Below are positions 38,201-53,200 of a stretch of DNA of 64,000 nucleotides, one piece after another. Made by a program: the position numbers and the translations under genes. The notes beneath the pieces were generated by a model, which did no database searches, had not been told where the DNA came from, and was given only the letters and a program-made list of their open reading frames with translations. Position 1 is the first letter of the stretch, and each line of letters starts with the position of its first letter. Source of the stretch: Conchocele bisecta (Eukaryota > Mollusca > Bivalvia > Lucinida > Thyasiridae); assembly GCA_029237695.1 (NCBI GenBank), contig CM055278.1:70113188-70177187 (forward strand). Reading direction: 5' to 3'.

Positions 38201-41200
38201 GTACAATTTCAGTCATTCTTAACATTAACTTTCGTTAACTCAAACTCTCTTAAGTCAAACTACTGATAGCACAAAGTCAAATTATTGGTCCCAAGTACAC
38301 GTTTTCCAATATATCCCCTGGATCTGAGTAAACGAGTGTAGACTATAGATATGCAAATCAACTGTATACGTTTATGCATAAGCAGTACAGTTCAGTCTTT
38401 TCCAACCACACAACTGTCCGTTAGTAATTATATCAGGACGATAAAACAAACGTAACAACACTTCGAGACAGTTTACATTAATTATTTACCGCAACTTCTT
38501 ACTTATTTATAAATGATTGACAGACATATAGACATGTTATTGTTCGACTATGGTTTCAATAAACGTATGTCAATAATTGATGCACCGGACCTCATGCCTT
38601 AACCTCTGAGGTCAATGAGGACAAATATGTCTGACGTAAGTTTTAAGGACCATCATTCGGTTCAAACATAATTCCTTAAATGTGATGGGATATATGTATA
38701 ACATATATATGAATACATTGCGTCGTTACTGTATAGTGTATACATGTGTATTTGCGTGTTCAAGCCATCAGCCTGTTTCACCTCTTGTGCCGTTTGAAAA
38801 AGAACGGGAAATGGAATGTAGAACATATCGATGGTCTAGTAACATAAGATCGTAACTGCTATGCTACGACCTTATGTTACTAGACCATCGATATGATGTA
38901 ATGCAGCTAACACTATGTAGAAAAGCCTGGACAACGCAGATCCTTAAGCTATACACAGCCATGTGACAGGTGAATATCACGTAGCAAGGACAATAACATG
39001 TCCCTACGTATGTTTAGAAATTAAAAGAAAAATCAGAGAAATAAAAATTGCCACGAAAATCAAAAACCGCCACTAAAGGTCAATTATTATACACGACCGC
39101 CTGCGTTAATCTTGCATAGCTCAGCCAATGACACTGCTTGATTGAGAGTTGATATTCCCAATAGATGTTCAAAAGCGTCGACATCTTGGCAAGATTAACA
39201 CAGGCGGTGGTGTAGCATTTCGGACGTTTATGCTAGTGTGGATACTGATCAATCGGCAAAGGGTTCTTTTTATTTTCAGGGGTCCTTATTGCAAGAGTAC
39301 GAAGCCCGTAGTGGACATGGATTAATTCGTTCCCTTCGTTCCCTCAATTTAACAATTCGTTCCCTCAAATGAACAATTAACAATTCGTTCCCACCAATTG
39401 TTATTTCGTGGGAACGAATTAATAAAAAATAATTCTACGTCCCCTGCGCGGCTCCATATAAGAGTATGTAAGTAAGTAAGTAACGTCTTTATTTATAGAA
39501 GAAGCTCAGTTGCCCTAGACAATCTTCCCTAAGATCATCTATCAATCTACAAGTACATGTATACGTAACAAATACTAATGATGAAAGTGAGTTAAGGACA
39601 TGTACGTGGTAATTGACGTATATCGCCATGGTGGTGACTTTGATTGATCAGCAATAGGATGGTTACAAATCATGTTATATCGGACACACACAAGTACATG
39701 TATTATAATGTGTATGTACGAAACATATTGATATTACTATATAAATTGTTTTTATCCCGTCAACACAGTGCGTATGTGCCGTCAAACACGGTGCCGTGAA
39801 ACATTTGTGATATCCTGTCAATACGACCTAATCACTGCGTATGAATATATGCGGTTGCTGGGGTTATTTGTTTTGCATTTTAAAGCGATTTGTAGGTGTT
39901 GACGGGATAAATAGAATAGTAGGTTAGTGCCGTGAATGGGGAAATATCTGGCAGAGCCTCGCCCATCCCGTTTCCTGAGCCTTGCCAGATAGTTTTACCC
40001 ATTCACGACACTAACCTACTATTTTCTATATTAACGTCTCATCAACCGACATTATACAGAACATAGCAATAATAAGACATATATACATAGATTGCCATTC
40101 TAAAATAATTACAAGAGACCGCTCATTATAAACGTTGAGCGAAGCATTATACATTTCAGCATACATATGAACAGCACGCACAAATGAGCAAAACAAATCT
40201 TTGAAGTTGCCCTTGCCACTGCGCTTATCCTGGTTAAAATAGCCAGTGTCAATATTGCATGTGTGTGGTATGGAATGAAAATATGGATGATAATAAAGAA
40301 GTACTATGAAGTTTGAGGTCAATCCGACTTACCGTTACCGAGATAATGGGTACCCAAAAACTTTAACACGGACGGACGGACAAACGGGCGGATGGACGGG
40401 CAGAAGGACGGGCGGAATTACGAAAACTATATACCCCTCCACCTAGTTCGTATGCCGGGCGTATAATGACGGCGAACTCAACTGGTGAATTACTGTGGCG
40501 ACGAGCGGCACCACTGTCCGCAACCATGACATTATGCATATAAATGTAATTTTATTTGGGTTTTGAGGGCAAGGTAACCTGGTACTGACAACCCTCAATA
40601 AAACAAAGCAACCGTATCCTTACATTCTTAAATCAATCAAATGTATAAAGGGTCATATGACCAATGCACTTTCATCGATCCTAACAACTAAATGCTTACA
40701 TTATAATGGTGGCGAGGGTCAGGTGTGTGTGTGTGGTGTGTGTGTGTGTGGGGGGGGGGGGGGAGGGGGAGGTGTGTGTGGGGGCAAACCCTAACTTTCT
40801 TTACTAGGCAGTCATATGTACACTAATTTCTTACATCCTCCACCGCCTCTTTCAACATTGGTAAGGGAGCGACGTAAAATATAGTGATTTATTTGTGGAG
40901 TTATGTCTGTCAAACCAAATGGCATATGATAACTGTAAAAAGTATTGCAGTATGTGGCTGTGACTGGAGAAATGGGCTTTATGTGTTTCGGGACCAGTGC
41001 AAATCCTGGAGCTAAACTGGCCTATTTCTCCAGTCACAGCCACATATGGAGAAAAACATGATATATGTGATACAACTGATTAGTGCTATTCTAGGTAGTA
41101 TCGGATATTGTCGCTGTGATGGCCTAATATATAGAATTCCACAGCATCATCCAATAAAAGTATGAATGATTTGAAATACTACATAGAGTTCGTCTTAGCA

Positions 41201-44200
41201 ATGTTGGCGGCCATTTTGAATCATTTAGTAAATTTTAAAAATGTCAAACACATTACATTGAACATGCATTTATTATTTATATAGATCATCATGATCATGA
41301 TGAACATTTCACCAACATTATTTGAATTATATTGGATAAATATGGTTGACATGTCATCGTTCATCATGGTTTGAGTCCTATTTAATTCAATGGCAGCCAT
41401 CTTGGTCGAGAGGTATCAGTTTTTACCTGTAGCCGATTTCATCAAAATTGCAAAGTATACTTTACTAGCAAAGTATACTTTGAGGGAGTAATCATTTATT
41501 TTTCCAGAAATGCATTATTTCACATAGAACTAACAAATGCATATATTTCATGATTAAAAGTATGCAGAATTATTATACTGAATTTATTACATTATCACAG
41601 CCATTAAATGGCTGTGATAATGTAATAAATTCAGTATAATAAAAATTAATAAATTTTTCAAAAAATTGAAAATTTCTCCCTCAAAGTATACTTTGCTACT
41701 AAAGTATACTTTGCAATGTTGATGAAATAGGTTACAGAGCATCTGCTAATAGGACGATCTTCGTCCAAATCAAGACAAAACGACTTCATCAGGTGGAGTA
41801 TACACATCCAAATTCTTCCAAAATCGGTAGATGTTTTGCAAAACATAATCACTGAAGCTGCTATATTTGCTATTTGTCGTAACAAATGAGTATTTAACTT
41901 TAATACTTAGTGATAATTGCAGTGAAAAACCCGACATTCGCTGAAATTAAGCAATGACATTTAAGGATTATTTTCACCGTTCACGGATTTCCGGACCAAC
42001 GATAGTTTGGTCATAATTACAGAAATAAATATAAGTCTCCGAACATAGTGGGCTCCGATTGGTTGATGTCAGCCTGACTCGCGAGGTTGCCGATACTTAT
42101 ATATATCCATACGGAAAGCGTAGTAACAAGAAACTGACAGCACAGCTGTTTTTAAAACAAGAATTCCGCGGAATCAAATGTCTCGCCTTGTTCCGCCTTG
42201 ACCTTGACCCTGGTGCCTTGACCTTGATCCTGGGGCCCCAAGAATAGAGTCCTATATTCATCTACATATGATAGTAAAGGTATGTATAAAGTTTGATGAC
42301 TGTATCTGATAAGGTGATGAAGTAATGACCGTAACACGAAAACGTAACATTGAATAATGACGACGCCGCCGCCGTGCCGACGACGACGACGACAACGACT
42401 CCGGAAAAGCAAAACCTTAGTCTCCCTTTCCTCTTTCGCGGGCGAGACAAAAATGATACCCACTGGATCGAATAGCTTCAACATGTTTGTGGTCGAGAGA
42501 AATTCTGAGACAGTTTACAAATATCTGGTAGTCATCACAGTGATGTAGATGGTACTTATTCCAGCAAATTATGTTAAAAGCGCCATGATGTTTATGAAAG
42601 ACTGATACTAATTCTGCAGGTCTTCGGCATGATGGGAATTTTTCATGACACTCACATACATCATGAAAACGAGTAGTCAGCTAAAATAAGTGTGTAAATC
42701 ATCAATACATGCCACGCGGACGTCATTGCGATCACTATGTCGAGATTTCTGAAAGTGTGTTTGACAAATAATGTACACTATGCGTGTATATGTACAGACA
42801 CATTACATGCACCTGCATTAGCCATATACAACTTCAGACTTGTGCGCTTTGAACTAACAATGTAGTTCAATAAATGATATGAAATAAGTAAATGTAGGTG
42901 CTAGTGCAAATTGACGGGCCTCAACAGAATACGCCGAGAAAATGGAGCTAATTCACTACATATATATATTCATTCATAGGCGGACTGTATAATCACTTAT
43001 GTCGTGGGAATACACCATCAATCTATCACCTGAATACATTCATAAATATGCTGGCCATTTCAAGAGAGGTGATTATAAATATACACTAAATGTACACAAT
43101 TACAATATACTATCACCTATGACCGCTATCATATCATCTGACAATGACTTATGAAAAGGACTACTACATGTACATTTAATTTAAATACATAATCAATTTT
43201 AAATATATCAAACATGCAGAATTTTGCATTTGACAGGTCTTACTAAGGTAATTTAAATATATTGTTTTTCTATATGCATAAACGTCCATGTATCATTATT
43301 TTAAACATCTAGATTAATTTAATTTTAATTACAGTAATAATATTTTCCAATATAACTTATACTTACTTACTATACTATTTGATAAATCATAATACATGTA
43401 TCAGTGTCAGTCATTGTAACACACCATCAAATCACAGGTGGAAGACCTGTCGAATGAACTTAGAAACATAGGGTACAATACGCCACAAGGTGGGTAGGGT
43501 ACTGGCATTTTTCTAATGGGCATTTTTGTTCATGTTACAGATTCGATCCATCAGTCGGTACTTTAAATATCATTTCTCAATACAATTGGTCAGTGTCACA
43601 AGTTCTTTTCAGACACGTTTCCTTTTCACGTGTCTGTTTTAGAGAAAATTCCTTTCTGAACTATGGCTGTTTTCTTGGAAACCATTCAGTTCCAGTCGTT
43701 GAGTGTGCTTCATACCACATTGCAAAGTGTACCATTACATTTGCACACACACCTATTATATATATACAAAATATGACTGTGTTGCATCTTGTTGGGTTGC
43801 CTCTTACCATTATCAGTGGCGTAGTTCTCCTGAGCGTTTCAGCTATTTGGAAGGAGGAGTAACTGTGATGTATCTCAAAATTGCCAAATTGGTGTATCAA
43901 TTTATGATATAAAATAAAAGAATCCTCTTGGTACATGTATTTCAAAATTTCTCTCTGTGTTTCCCTTCTCCGCTGAGACTTATTTTCATATGTTATGGAA
44001 ATAACATTTCAGGCTCTGGTGTCAGTACTGTCAGTACTTTGATTGATTATGGTATATTTTGATCTGATTATTTTACTTATGACGCAGACATATCAGGTGT
44101 TATAGCAGGTGTAATAATAGTTTATGTTGCCTTACTACAATATTGATTTTTTCCCAACTTTTTCGCGGCCATCTTGGATGTTGCTTGATAGAATTTCAAA

Positions 44201-47200
44201 CATTAACTAAAAACATCTTTTATTTATGTTATGTATTAATACATAAATAAATGCACCATGAGTTATAGATTAGTTGTATCGGTCTTTTACATAGAGATTG
44301 TTTTTATTGCAATGGCGGCCATCTTGAATTTCGCTTATTTTAGGGAGGTTCGCCAATTAATATTTTGGTTGGCAGACATATTTTTCCTGAAATGTAAATA
44401 TATCATTGAGCTAAATGCAACTGAAAAACTATTTTTTGTTTCCATCAATTCAAAAGTGTGTTTTTATTACATATATTTTGGCGGCCATTTTTGATTCTGG
44501 GTTGGCTAGAACGCCCAAAAATATTACTCTACGTTGGGTTGATTTATATGCTAATAATTCACATATAATTATATACTTACTGCATCTGATTTCGTGATTA
44601 GTTCCGATTCTATGACATTTGGATGTTTGCCTTATTTCCATGGCGGCCATCTCGGATTTGACACATTTTCAGGAATTTTCTCAAGGTTTATTTTCTTAAA
44701 CAATAGTTATTCTTCAAAAATAATATCAAAGACTTGAAAACAACTTGAGAATATTGCAATTCTGTCCAACCTCAATATTTTATTTACTGGATTATATTAT
44801 AGCTACTTACATTCTGTGAGTGGCGTGAAACGCTCGTGACAGTTAACGGAAGCTGCAGGTGCGCACATGCTGTTGGACGGGTTATACCGCTGCGGGTGGG
44901 GGCATTCCTTGAGGTAGGGTCCCAGTCCGGGACTGAATGACGCATCACTGCAGTCGTAGAACTGGGCGCAATGGTCGGGGCTCTGGAACCGCGATCTCGG
45001 GTGGTCCCGGCAGTATGGCTCTATAATATCTACAAGCAAAGAATAAATTATACCAGTTGCACTGTTGCGCTAGCGAAGACTTATACAACCAACAACCAAA
45101 TTGGAGGTCTTACAGCTTTTATGCAAATGAGCTAATGTCGGTCGCAGCGCATATTTTGCGGATTGAAAAACATGGGTCTTACGCGATTATTTTTTTCTAA
45201 CAACTTAGCATGATCGCCTTTTCAGTGTGATACAAATTTTGTTTGCTTTTTTGTGCTCAATTTGTGTTATTGCAAATGTTTCCGTAGTCTAAGGGTGCAA
45301 CGATTAACTGCCATACTCGATTATTCGCGATTAGTAACTGCATGGTTCGGTGCACGAATACAATCTTGCGGTTTTCCAAATATATATTTTTTAACTCGTT
45401 GTAGTTGTTGTTGTTGTTACTGCTGCTGTGAAATTCCGGCGCTTATTTCTCGCGAAACGCTTTCCACTGTAGATTAATTATTAGTCTAGGGCTCCAGATA
45501 AGGAATTAGGAATTGAGTATTGAAGCGATTGGGTATTTCAAAATTTTATTTGTGTAAAATAGAATCACACTACTGTTTACACATCAGCAGACCGCACTTA
45601 TTCAATAGTTTGCTTCTAAATGAAACACATCTGTGATTTCATGGAAAAATAAGAAAATATGCTATATGTGTGGTCTGTTTATTGTTTTCTGTAGCATGAT
45701 AAAGATACCAGAAAGTTTTCATTGCTTTTTGATACTCCCGACTTCTGATTTCAATTGCTTTTTTTTTTGGCAGTTTTAATTGGGTATTTACGCAAATACA
45801 CAGCTTATCTGGAGCTCTGTTATGCTATGTGTCATCCACAAACACATACTGCGAAGAATGTCAAGACATTCCATGGGCGGATTCAGGGGGGGACCCTCCC
45901 CCTCCCCCTAAAATTCGCCGAGTAAAGATTGTGTACAAGTTACAAGGCACGTTTCATGCCAAGTGCCATGTTTTCCATGCATTTTTCGGTCGTTTTATTA
46001 TTGTTTCAAAATTTAAACGTTTTCAATCAAAAATCATGTCTAAACATACTGTGACAGTGTCAATATGTTTGCTCCAAAATGCGCCAGAACGCAGGAAATG
46101 CGATGTAGATTTGCAAAATTTTCCGGGTGGGAATGCCCCCGGACCCCCCTAGCGCTATCTCAACTATTTTGCAATAATTGACTATATTATCGAACGAGCT
46201 TAGCTCGTTCGATAATATAGTCAAGTATTGCAAAATAGTTACGCCCCCCCCCCCTAACCCGAAATCCTGGATCCGCGCCTGCATTTTGTCCTTTTATCAT
46301 TTTATTTGTTTCCACTATATGTACGTGAGACTCGCTACAGGACAGGAAATGAGCAAAGGAATTTACGGCATATATCACAGAAAGGTTCATGGATACGATG
46401 GCATCACACCAGTAGCCTATTTCACCAACATTGCAAAGTATACTTTACTAGCAAAGTATACGTTGAGGGAGTAATCATTTATTTTTCCTGAAATGCATTA
46501 TTTCATATAGAACTAACAAATGCATATATTTCATGATTAAAAGTATGCAGAATTATTATACTGAATTTATTACATTATCACAGCCAAATTGGCTGTGATA
46601 ATGTAATAAATTCAGTATAATAAAAATTAAGAAATTTATCATAAAATTTAAAATTTCTCCCTCAAAGTATACTTTGCTACTAAATGTGTCCAATACTTTT
46701 TTAAATCCACAGTAGATCACAAAGTAAATACATGTACTATTTAAAAGTGGGTGCCCTCAACTTATGTAAAAATACATCTTTACGGAAATTTTAACATCGA
46801 AAGTGTCCCGTTTTTACACAGTATTAACTAATATTTCCATTTCGTGTCGGTGGTGGTGACCACCAGTTTATGTACTTGTGAAGAAATGGTGATTTTAATT
46901 ATTTAAATAAATAATGTGTATAAACTTAATTACGACTGATGTCGATATCTTACAAAGTATAATTAGTGTACACAAGAAACTGCATGTTACGTATATATTG
47001 AGTTTTGTTAATATTTTGAGACATGTTATCTCCCCTGTCCTCAAAATTATTAAAATCCGTCATTCAAATAAGGCAAAATAATGCCAATAAGTGTACCAGG
47101 TAATACAAATTAATTAATATTGTTGTATATAAACGACATATCTAATGGTTGAAATAATAAAAGAAACCCCCTACAATACATCCTGATGTGCGGGACCCCA

Positions 47201-50200
47201 TTGTTTAATTAGAATTATCTTTAATGGTACATTTTTTTTTGTTGCTTATATTTAACGGCGGCACTGGCTCTAGGACCTTGCATGCCGTCTCCCAAGGATG
47301 GGAGAAAGAACGGAGGTAGAGGTAGAGATTTTTGAGAGAAGCCGGTAATTCGTATTTACAGAGCAACTACGAATTATCGGTACCCATTTACAGCTGGGTG
47401 AACTGGAGCAGTGTGGATAAAGTGTCTTGCTCAAGGACACAATGCACGCCGCTAGTCAGGCTCGAACCCACGACCCTTGGATCAGTAGTCCGACACACTA
47501 ACCATTACGCCACGGCGCTCCAAGAAACCCCCTACAATACATCCTGATGTGTGGGACCCCATTGTTTAATTAGAATTATCTTTAATGGTACATGCCCACT
47601 CAGTAGGCACAAACTGTTCTTTATATCAGGGACATCATCTGACACATTTTCTGGCAAAATAAACATTCGTTCACCATTACCCCACGTATTTATTGGTATT
47701 ATTATGCGTTTTATAGCAGACGTAAATGTCCACACTGGTATCAGGGTCGATAACCGTGTTTCTTTAACATGTTAACGGACATTACCATTCATTCTTTATT
47801 TTTTAATGTGCAATGATAAATAGAGGATATTCCATCGTACATTTTGAATAGCGGGAAATAATACACGAGTGTGCGTCGGCTTCCGCGTAAGCAACGAGTG
47901 AGCGTAGCGAACGAGTTGCTTGCACGGACGCCGACGTACACGAGTGCATTATTTCTGCTATTCAAACATGTACGATGGAATATCCTATTTATTACACTTC
48001 CACGGCGGATACATATGCACATTTAGTCTATTTTTGAGATTATAATCAATGAATTGTGATGTGCGCATGAATAGTTATACAATGACGTGTTTTCCCGCGT
48101 TTTGACGTTACGCTGTGTGACATCAAATGTGACGTCATGTAAACGTTTTGAAATCCAAATTACGCAGCTGTTTCTATGAACTAGATATATTTGAGTGCAT
48201 GTTTGGAATGTGTTCAATCACATTAACATTTTAGATTAGTCGAGACCCTTTCCAAATTTTCAAATAACTTTATTTTGACTGTATTACAAATTAAACATTT
48301 TGCATTGTAGCTCGTGGTTTCCAAGAAAACAGGCGCGCAATTACAGGTGTTCTCTTCACAGTGTATTATTTGTAAGGAGTTGATTACGGGTTTTCTCTCA
48401 CAGCGAAACCCGTGCAAATACTTTGCAAGAGTGTAATAATACTTTATAATCTGTCGAATTTTTTTATTTGTTTTGTTCAGGTGACGCATTTAATTAGTAA
48501 AAATAATTAAAAAATAGCATGGCTTATTTGCATATTTGCGCGTCACCATCAATAAAATAAATATTTCTAAATGATTATATCTGTATAGCGGGCACTCGTA
48601 ATTTTTAGAACTGGTGGAATAGTGACACAATTATAAGGTTTGATCATGTCCAGCCGTGTGCAAACGTTTGCTGTGGCCCAAGGGAATTGTTTGAACCCAA
48701 GGCCGCAGGCCGCGGGTTCAAACAGTTCACGAGGGCCACAGCAAACATTTGCACACGGCTGGACATGATCAAACGTTATTGTTACATTTCCAACAAAAAA
48801 ACTGATGTAATTTGAGCATTATATTCAGTATTTTCAGTACTTTTATAAATCGTCCCATTCACGTAAATAATTTTCGGTATTCATATTCCGGGGCCGCGTC
48901 ATGAACGTCATGAAGTAGTGACGTCATGAAGGCACGTCCGCGTAGTGACGTCATGAAGGAACTTCCATTACGCGCGGCCCCGGAATGAGCATTGCCTAAA
49001 GCCATGTGCAAACAGCACGCGCTATATATGTGCAAACAACGGAAACCATGTAACAATATACACTTAATTAATTCCTATTAACAACAGTGTGTCCCTACTG
49101 AGTGGGCATGTACCTTTAAATACGGGTTATGTTGTACTTAGTTTTTATAATGCATATTTATATTATTACGTTCAATTCATTAAGACAAGAAATTAGCGAA
49201 GCGATTGCCGACCTATAAAACAGAAATCCAGTTTGACAGGACGGTATCATAACTGAGGTGATTTAATATGCATGCATTGCATACACGTTCACAGAGCAGA
49301 ATTTATATCATCATAATTGAGACACGCCATGTGATTTTGTACCTTCGGATTATATATGCGTAATTTTATTAAATACGTTTACAAAATTTACAATATTTTT
49401 CATAAATAAAGTCAAAAGTTGACAACATTTTCAGAGTACTCTGAAAATTTTGTCAACTTTTGAATCCATTTACGGAAAATATTGTAAATTTTGTAAACGT
49501 ATTTCATGAAATGACGCAGATGTTTGAAGGTACAAAATCACATGGCGTGTCTCATTTCATGGAAGAAGACATGCTAATTAGCGTTCACTGACAGGTTGAC
49601 ATATATACTGTTAGCACCGTGAAAAACGACGTGTTATAACACTTGCAACCAGCTGTTGATCGTGATACAATGTGGCTGTGACTGGATAAATGGGACTTAT
49701 GGGATTTGTGACCAGTGTACATCCTGATCAAATAGTACACTCCTGATAATGATCTCTGATGAGTGTTAGAAACATGCCGGATGTTTTATTGATGGAATGG
49801 CGAAGAGGAAGTACTTTTTCATCAATAACAAAAAAGTCACCCTCCAAAAAAAAAATATTTGATGAAATTCAATCAAATATTGATTTTATTGCGAAAAACA
49901 GACTGTTAAATCCTTAACATTGTTAATGATGTAACACAGTCGGTTAAGCTAACAAATGTTTTGAGTAACCGGGCCCAGACTAATGAAGCCATAGCACAGT
50001 ACACACGCAAATGTGCATAATGCTGGGAACAGAGACACCAGCGAACATATATCACATAAAACACTTAAATTCTGGCCTTTTTGGACTTATATGTCCGGGT
50101 ATGGAAGGTCTTCGAGCCAATTCCCACCCTTAAATATAAGCGAAATGAAATGAAATGAAATGAAACACCAGCGAACAGCCAATGTAGTGCAATTACTAGT

Positions 50201-53200
50201 AAATACTGAATAACGCAATGTAAGCATTGCTAAACTATTGGCAATCTGTGCTAAATTTATTTCGGAAAATATCAATTGGATGTTACAAATGCGTATTCGG
50301 TTACGTACTGTGACGCCGTTGGACAAATGACACGTCAGTTTTCAATTCGTTGTAACCCGGATATTCGTATCAGGTTAATGCATTATGTTGTCAGTCAGTA
50401 AGTATTCGATCAATTCAAAGTTAGTTACCTGATCAATTTAAGCAAACCGACGACATCAATAACGTACCTGCATTTTTCATGGACGCATGCACGTTTCTGA
50501 TTTGTTTTAAAATTTATGAAGTATTTTCGCCACATGTAAAATCACTACGGCGCCATCTTGGTCTAAGGGTTAACACGACACGATGGATGGCTGATCCGAC
50601 AATATCGGTGACGATGTATTGTTTCTCAGCGTGACTATTGTCTGTTTCAAGAAATCTGCCCAAATTTTACGGCAAAAACAATATTTTCGATAATGTTAAA
50701 TTTTATCAAAATTTAAGAATAAGCCTTCTTTTTATGTTGTGAAATTTTGTCAAATATTGATTTTATTACGTAAAAACCATTTTCCCATGTTAAATCCCAT
50801 AGATGTCTATGGGGATTTAATGTAGGGATCTTTTTCTAATTTCAGAAATAGCGGACCGATTTTCGAAATTTAACTATTGTTTTCTTAGTTAGATCATTTC
50901 CAAGCTATTTAGCCAGGTTTCGAAGTCAATTTCCAATATTTTTCGTTCTTAGCTCCTCCCCCAGGTCCTCCACCTACTTTTACCCATGTTAAATTCCCAT
51001 AGACTTCGCAGAAATGATGAGTTCGTAATGAAATCAATATTTGACCAAATTCACAAATTAAAAAGAAGGTTAATTCTTAAATTTGGATAAAATTTAATAT
51101 TATTGAAAAAAATGTTGTAATTACATTGTTTATATGGCCGTAAAATTTGGGCAGATTTCGTGAAACAGACAGGAGACGCCCAGTCAAAATGACGCTACTT
51201 GTATTTGTGTTTGACGCTATTGATTCGCAATGAGCACCGTAAATCAACATAACATGGATTTATATCGGGCATTATATTATCATCAATATTGTTATACCAA
51301 CACAATGGAGAAACTTGCATATCCTAGTCTGGTGCTATATCCGTAAACGAAGGACCAGTTTTCACAACACATCGCACATGCATTAGATGTATACTCTATT
51401 AACACAACGGCCTGCCTTAATCATGTTAATATTGGCCATATTATAAACGTGTCTAACATACATGTACGTATATTGGCAAAGCCAACTCGCAATCAAGCAA
51501 TTTGATTGTCTGAGCCTGAGCGCTCAGTCTGGATTTTTCAGGAACTAAATGTTGCGGTCGTTAGCGCTCTGTTCAAGTTAATTCCTTAAACATCCAATAT
51601 GTGAACAATAACTTATACAAAGACTATGGAGGAAGTAATAATGCAACATAATGAAATATTCTATTCCTTCGGTACAGTTATCAGCATTTGACACACTGTT
51701 ATGTATTTACTGACAATAATTGTAAAGCCCACATGTGTTATAAAGACATAACGGGACTCTTTTAAGTACTTGATGTTTAAGAAATTAAATGCGAGCGAAC
51801 GCTAGCGACCGCAGAATTTAGTTCCTGAAAAATCCAATATGTGAACAATAACATTCTTTCAGCCAAGTGTACAATGTAATGTCCCATCCGCGTATTGATT
51901 TTCCATTTCCTGTCGAACAGTTAATGATTAATGGGGCATATCAGGATTTTTAGAAAAAATACTATAAAAAATAAAAACGTGTTTTCATCATGGCCGTATC
52001 ATATAATATAAGATTTCCTACAAGATATAAAATCTGATATGTACTTATGTACCCATATATATCGGTGAAAATTGAAACAACACAGCGGTCCTAGTATCGG
52101 TCATATATTCTTCGATTAAACCACTTTACACATGGCCATGATGAAAACACATCATTAAAAGTATTTGTTTTCAGATAATCCTGATATACCCTTTTAAATC
52201 GGTTAATATATATATATATATATACATGTATATAACTTATTGGGGTTAAACGTTGAAGTATGTAAAATGAGTGGAGCACAATGGGCGTCGAAAGTAGGGC
52301 GAACTGTAAATGCAGTTATGGATATAGCCATCAATCATCTCTGTATCGTTCACTATACATGTAAGGCTATGTTAAACATCTAAATCATGAATATTCTGTG
52401 AAAATACATGAGCGATTGTCAGAGATATTCGAATTTGAAGTAGGTACTCGCATTTGTCTTTTTATTTTTAGCAAAAAGTTATCTCAATATCAACAAGAGG
52501 GCCATTGTGGCCCTATATCGCTCACCTAGTTATTATATATATGCAAGTAAATCTGAGAGAGCTTTATACATTCATTATTCCTACGAAGTTTTGTCGAAAC
52601 CAGTCTGGTGATTATCATGGGAAGACATTGTTTAAAGATGTTTTCCAACTTTGTACGGCGGCCATCTTGGATTATGTGATAATATCCAAATTGAAAAATC
52701 TGTAAATGTTTTACCGAAAGACAATAACTATGAAGTTTGACGAGCATCGGCCAAGCGGTTAGCAAGAAAAAGCTATAATAACGAAGATACAGCTTTGACC
52801 TTTTGGCGACCATCGTGGACGATATAATCATCCTAGATAGATAAAAACCGCTTCAGAGCGATCGTCTCCTCCTCAATAGGTTCGATTTGATATACAACAT
52901 GACCATATTCGTTAAAATGTGAAATTTGAATTGGTTCCCGCCCATTTTTGATCCCGGGGTCACCATTTTAACAAATCTGAAACAGCATTGACTATCGATC
53001 ATTTCTGCGCCATTTTTGATTATGTGACGCCCTCCAAATTTACAAATCTTACATACCCCCATCCATAGATCATCCCTGTGAAGCTTGACCAACATTGGCC
53101 AAACGGTTCACGAGAAGAAGACGTTTGAACTCTCTAATTGAAGGGTGACCTTTCGACCTTTCGGTGGCCATCTTGGATGATATAATCATCCGATTTCGAC

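Larger units (their letters stand above)
38270..39750. other. Intron between A1 and B1 with few recognisable elements
   Basis: Apart from the hairpin at 38823-38893 and the AATTCGTTCCC cluster, I see only a degenerate inverted pair (ACACGACCGCCTGCGTTAAT near 39075 and GATTAACACAGGCGGTGG near 39192). No exon is apparent. Confidence 0.5.

Noticed and set aside
42152..42484. 110-codon minus-strand frame with an Arg-rich run
   Set aside because: The run comes from a (GAC)n-like CGACGACGACG tract in a dispersed repeat; other frames are equally open.
43593..43945. Overlapping 89- and 94-codon frames on both strands
   Set aside because: Mirror frames in AT-rich DNA, no domain, no conserved cysteine pattern.
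47440..47521. A tRNA gene
   Set aside because: Box A and box B are present but the cloverleaf is not complete, and a SINE body and A-rich tail follow.
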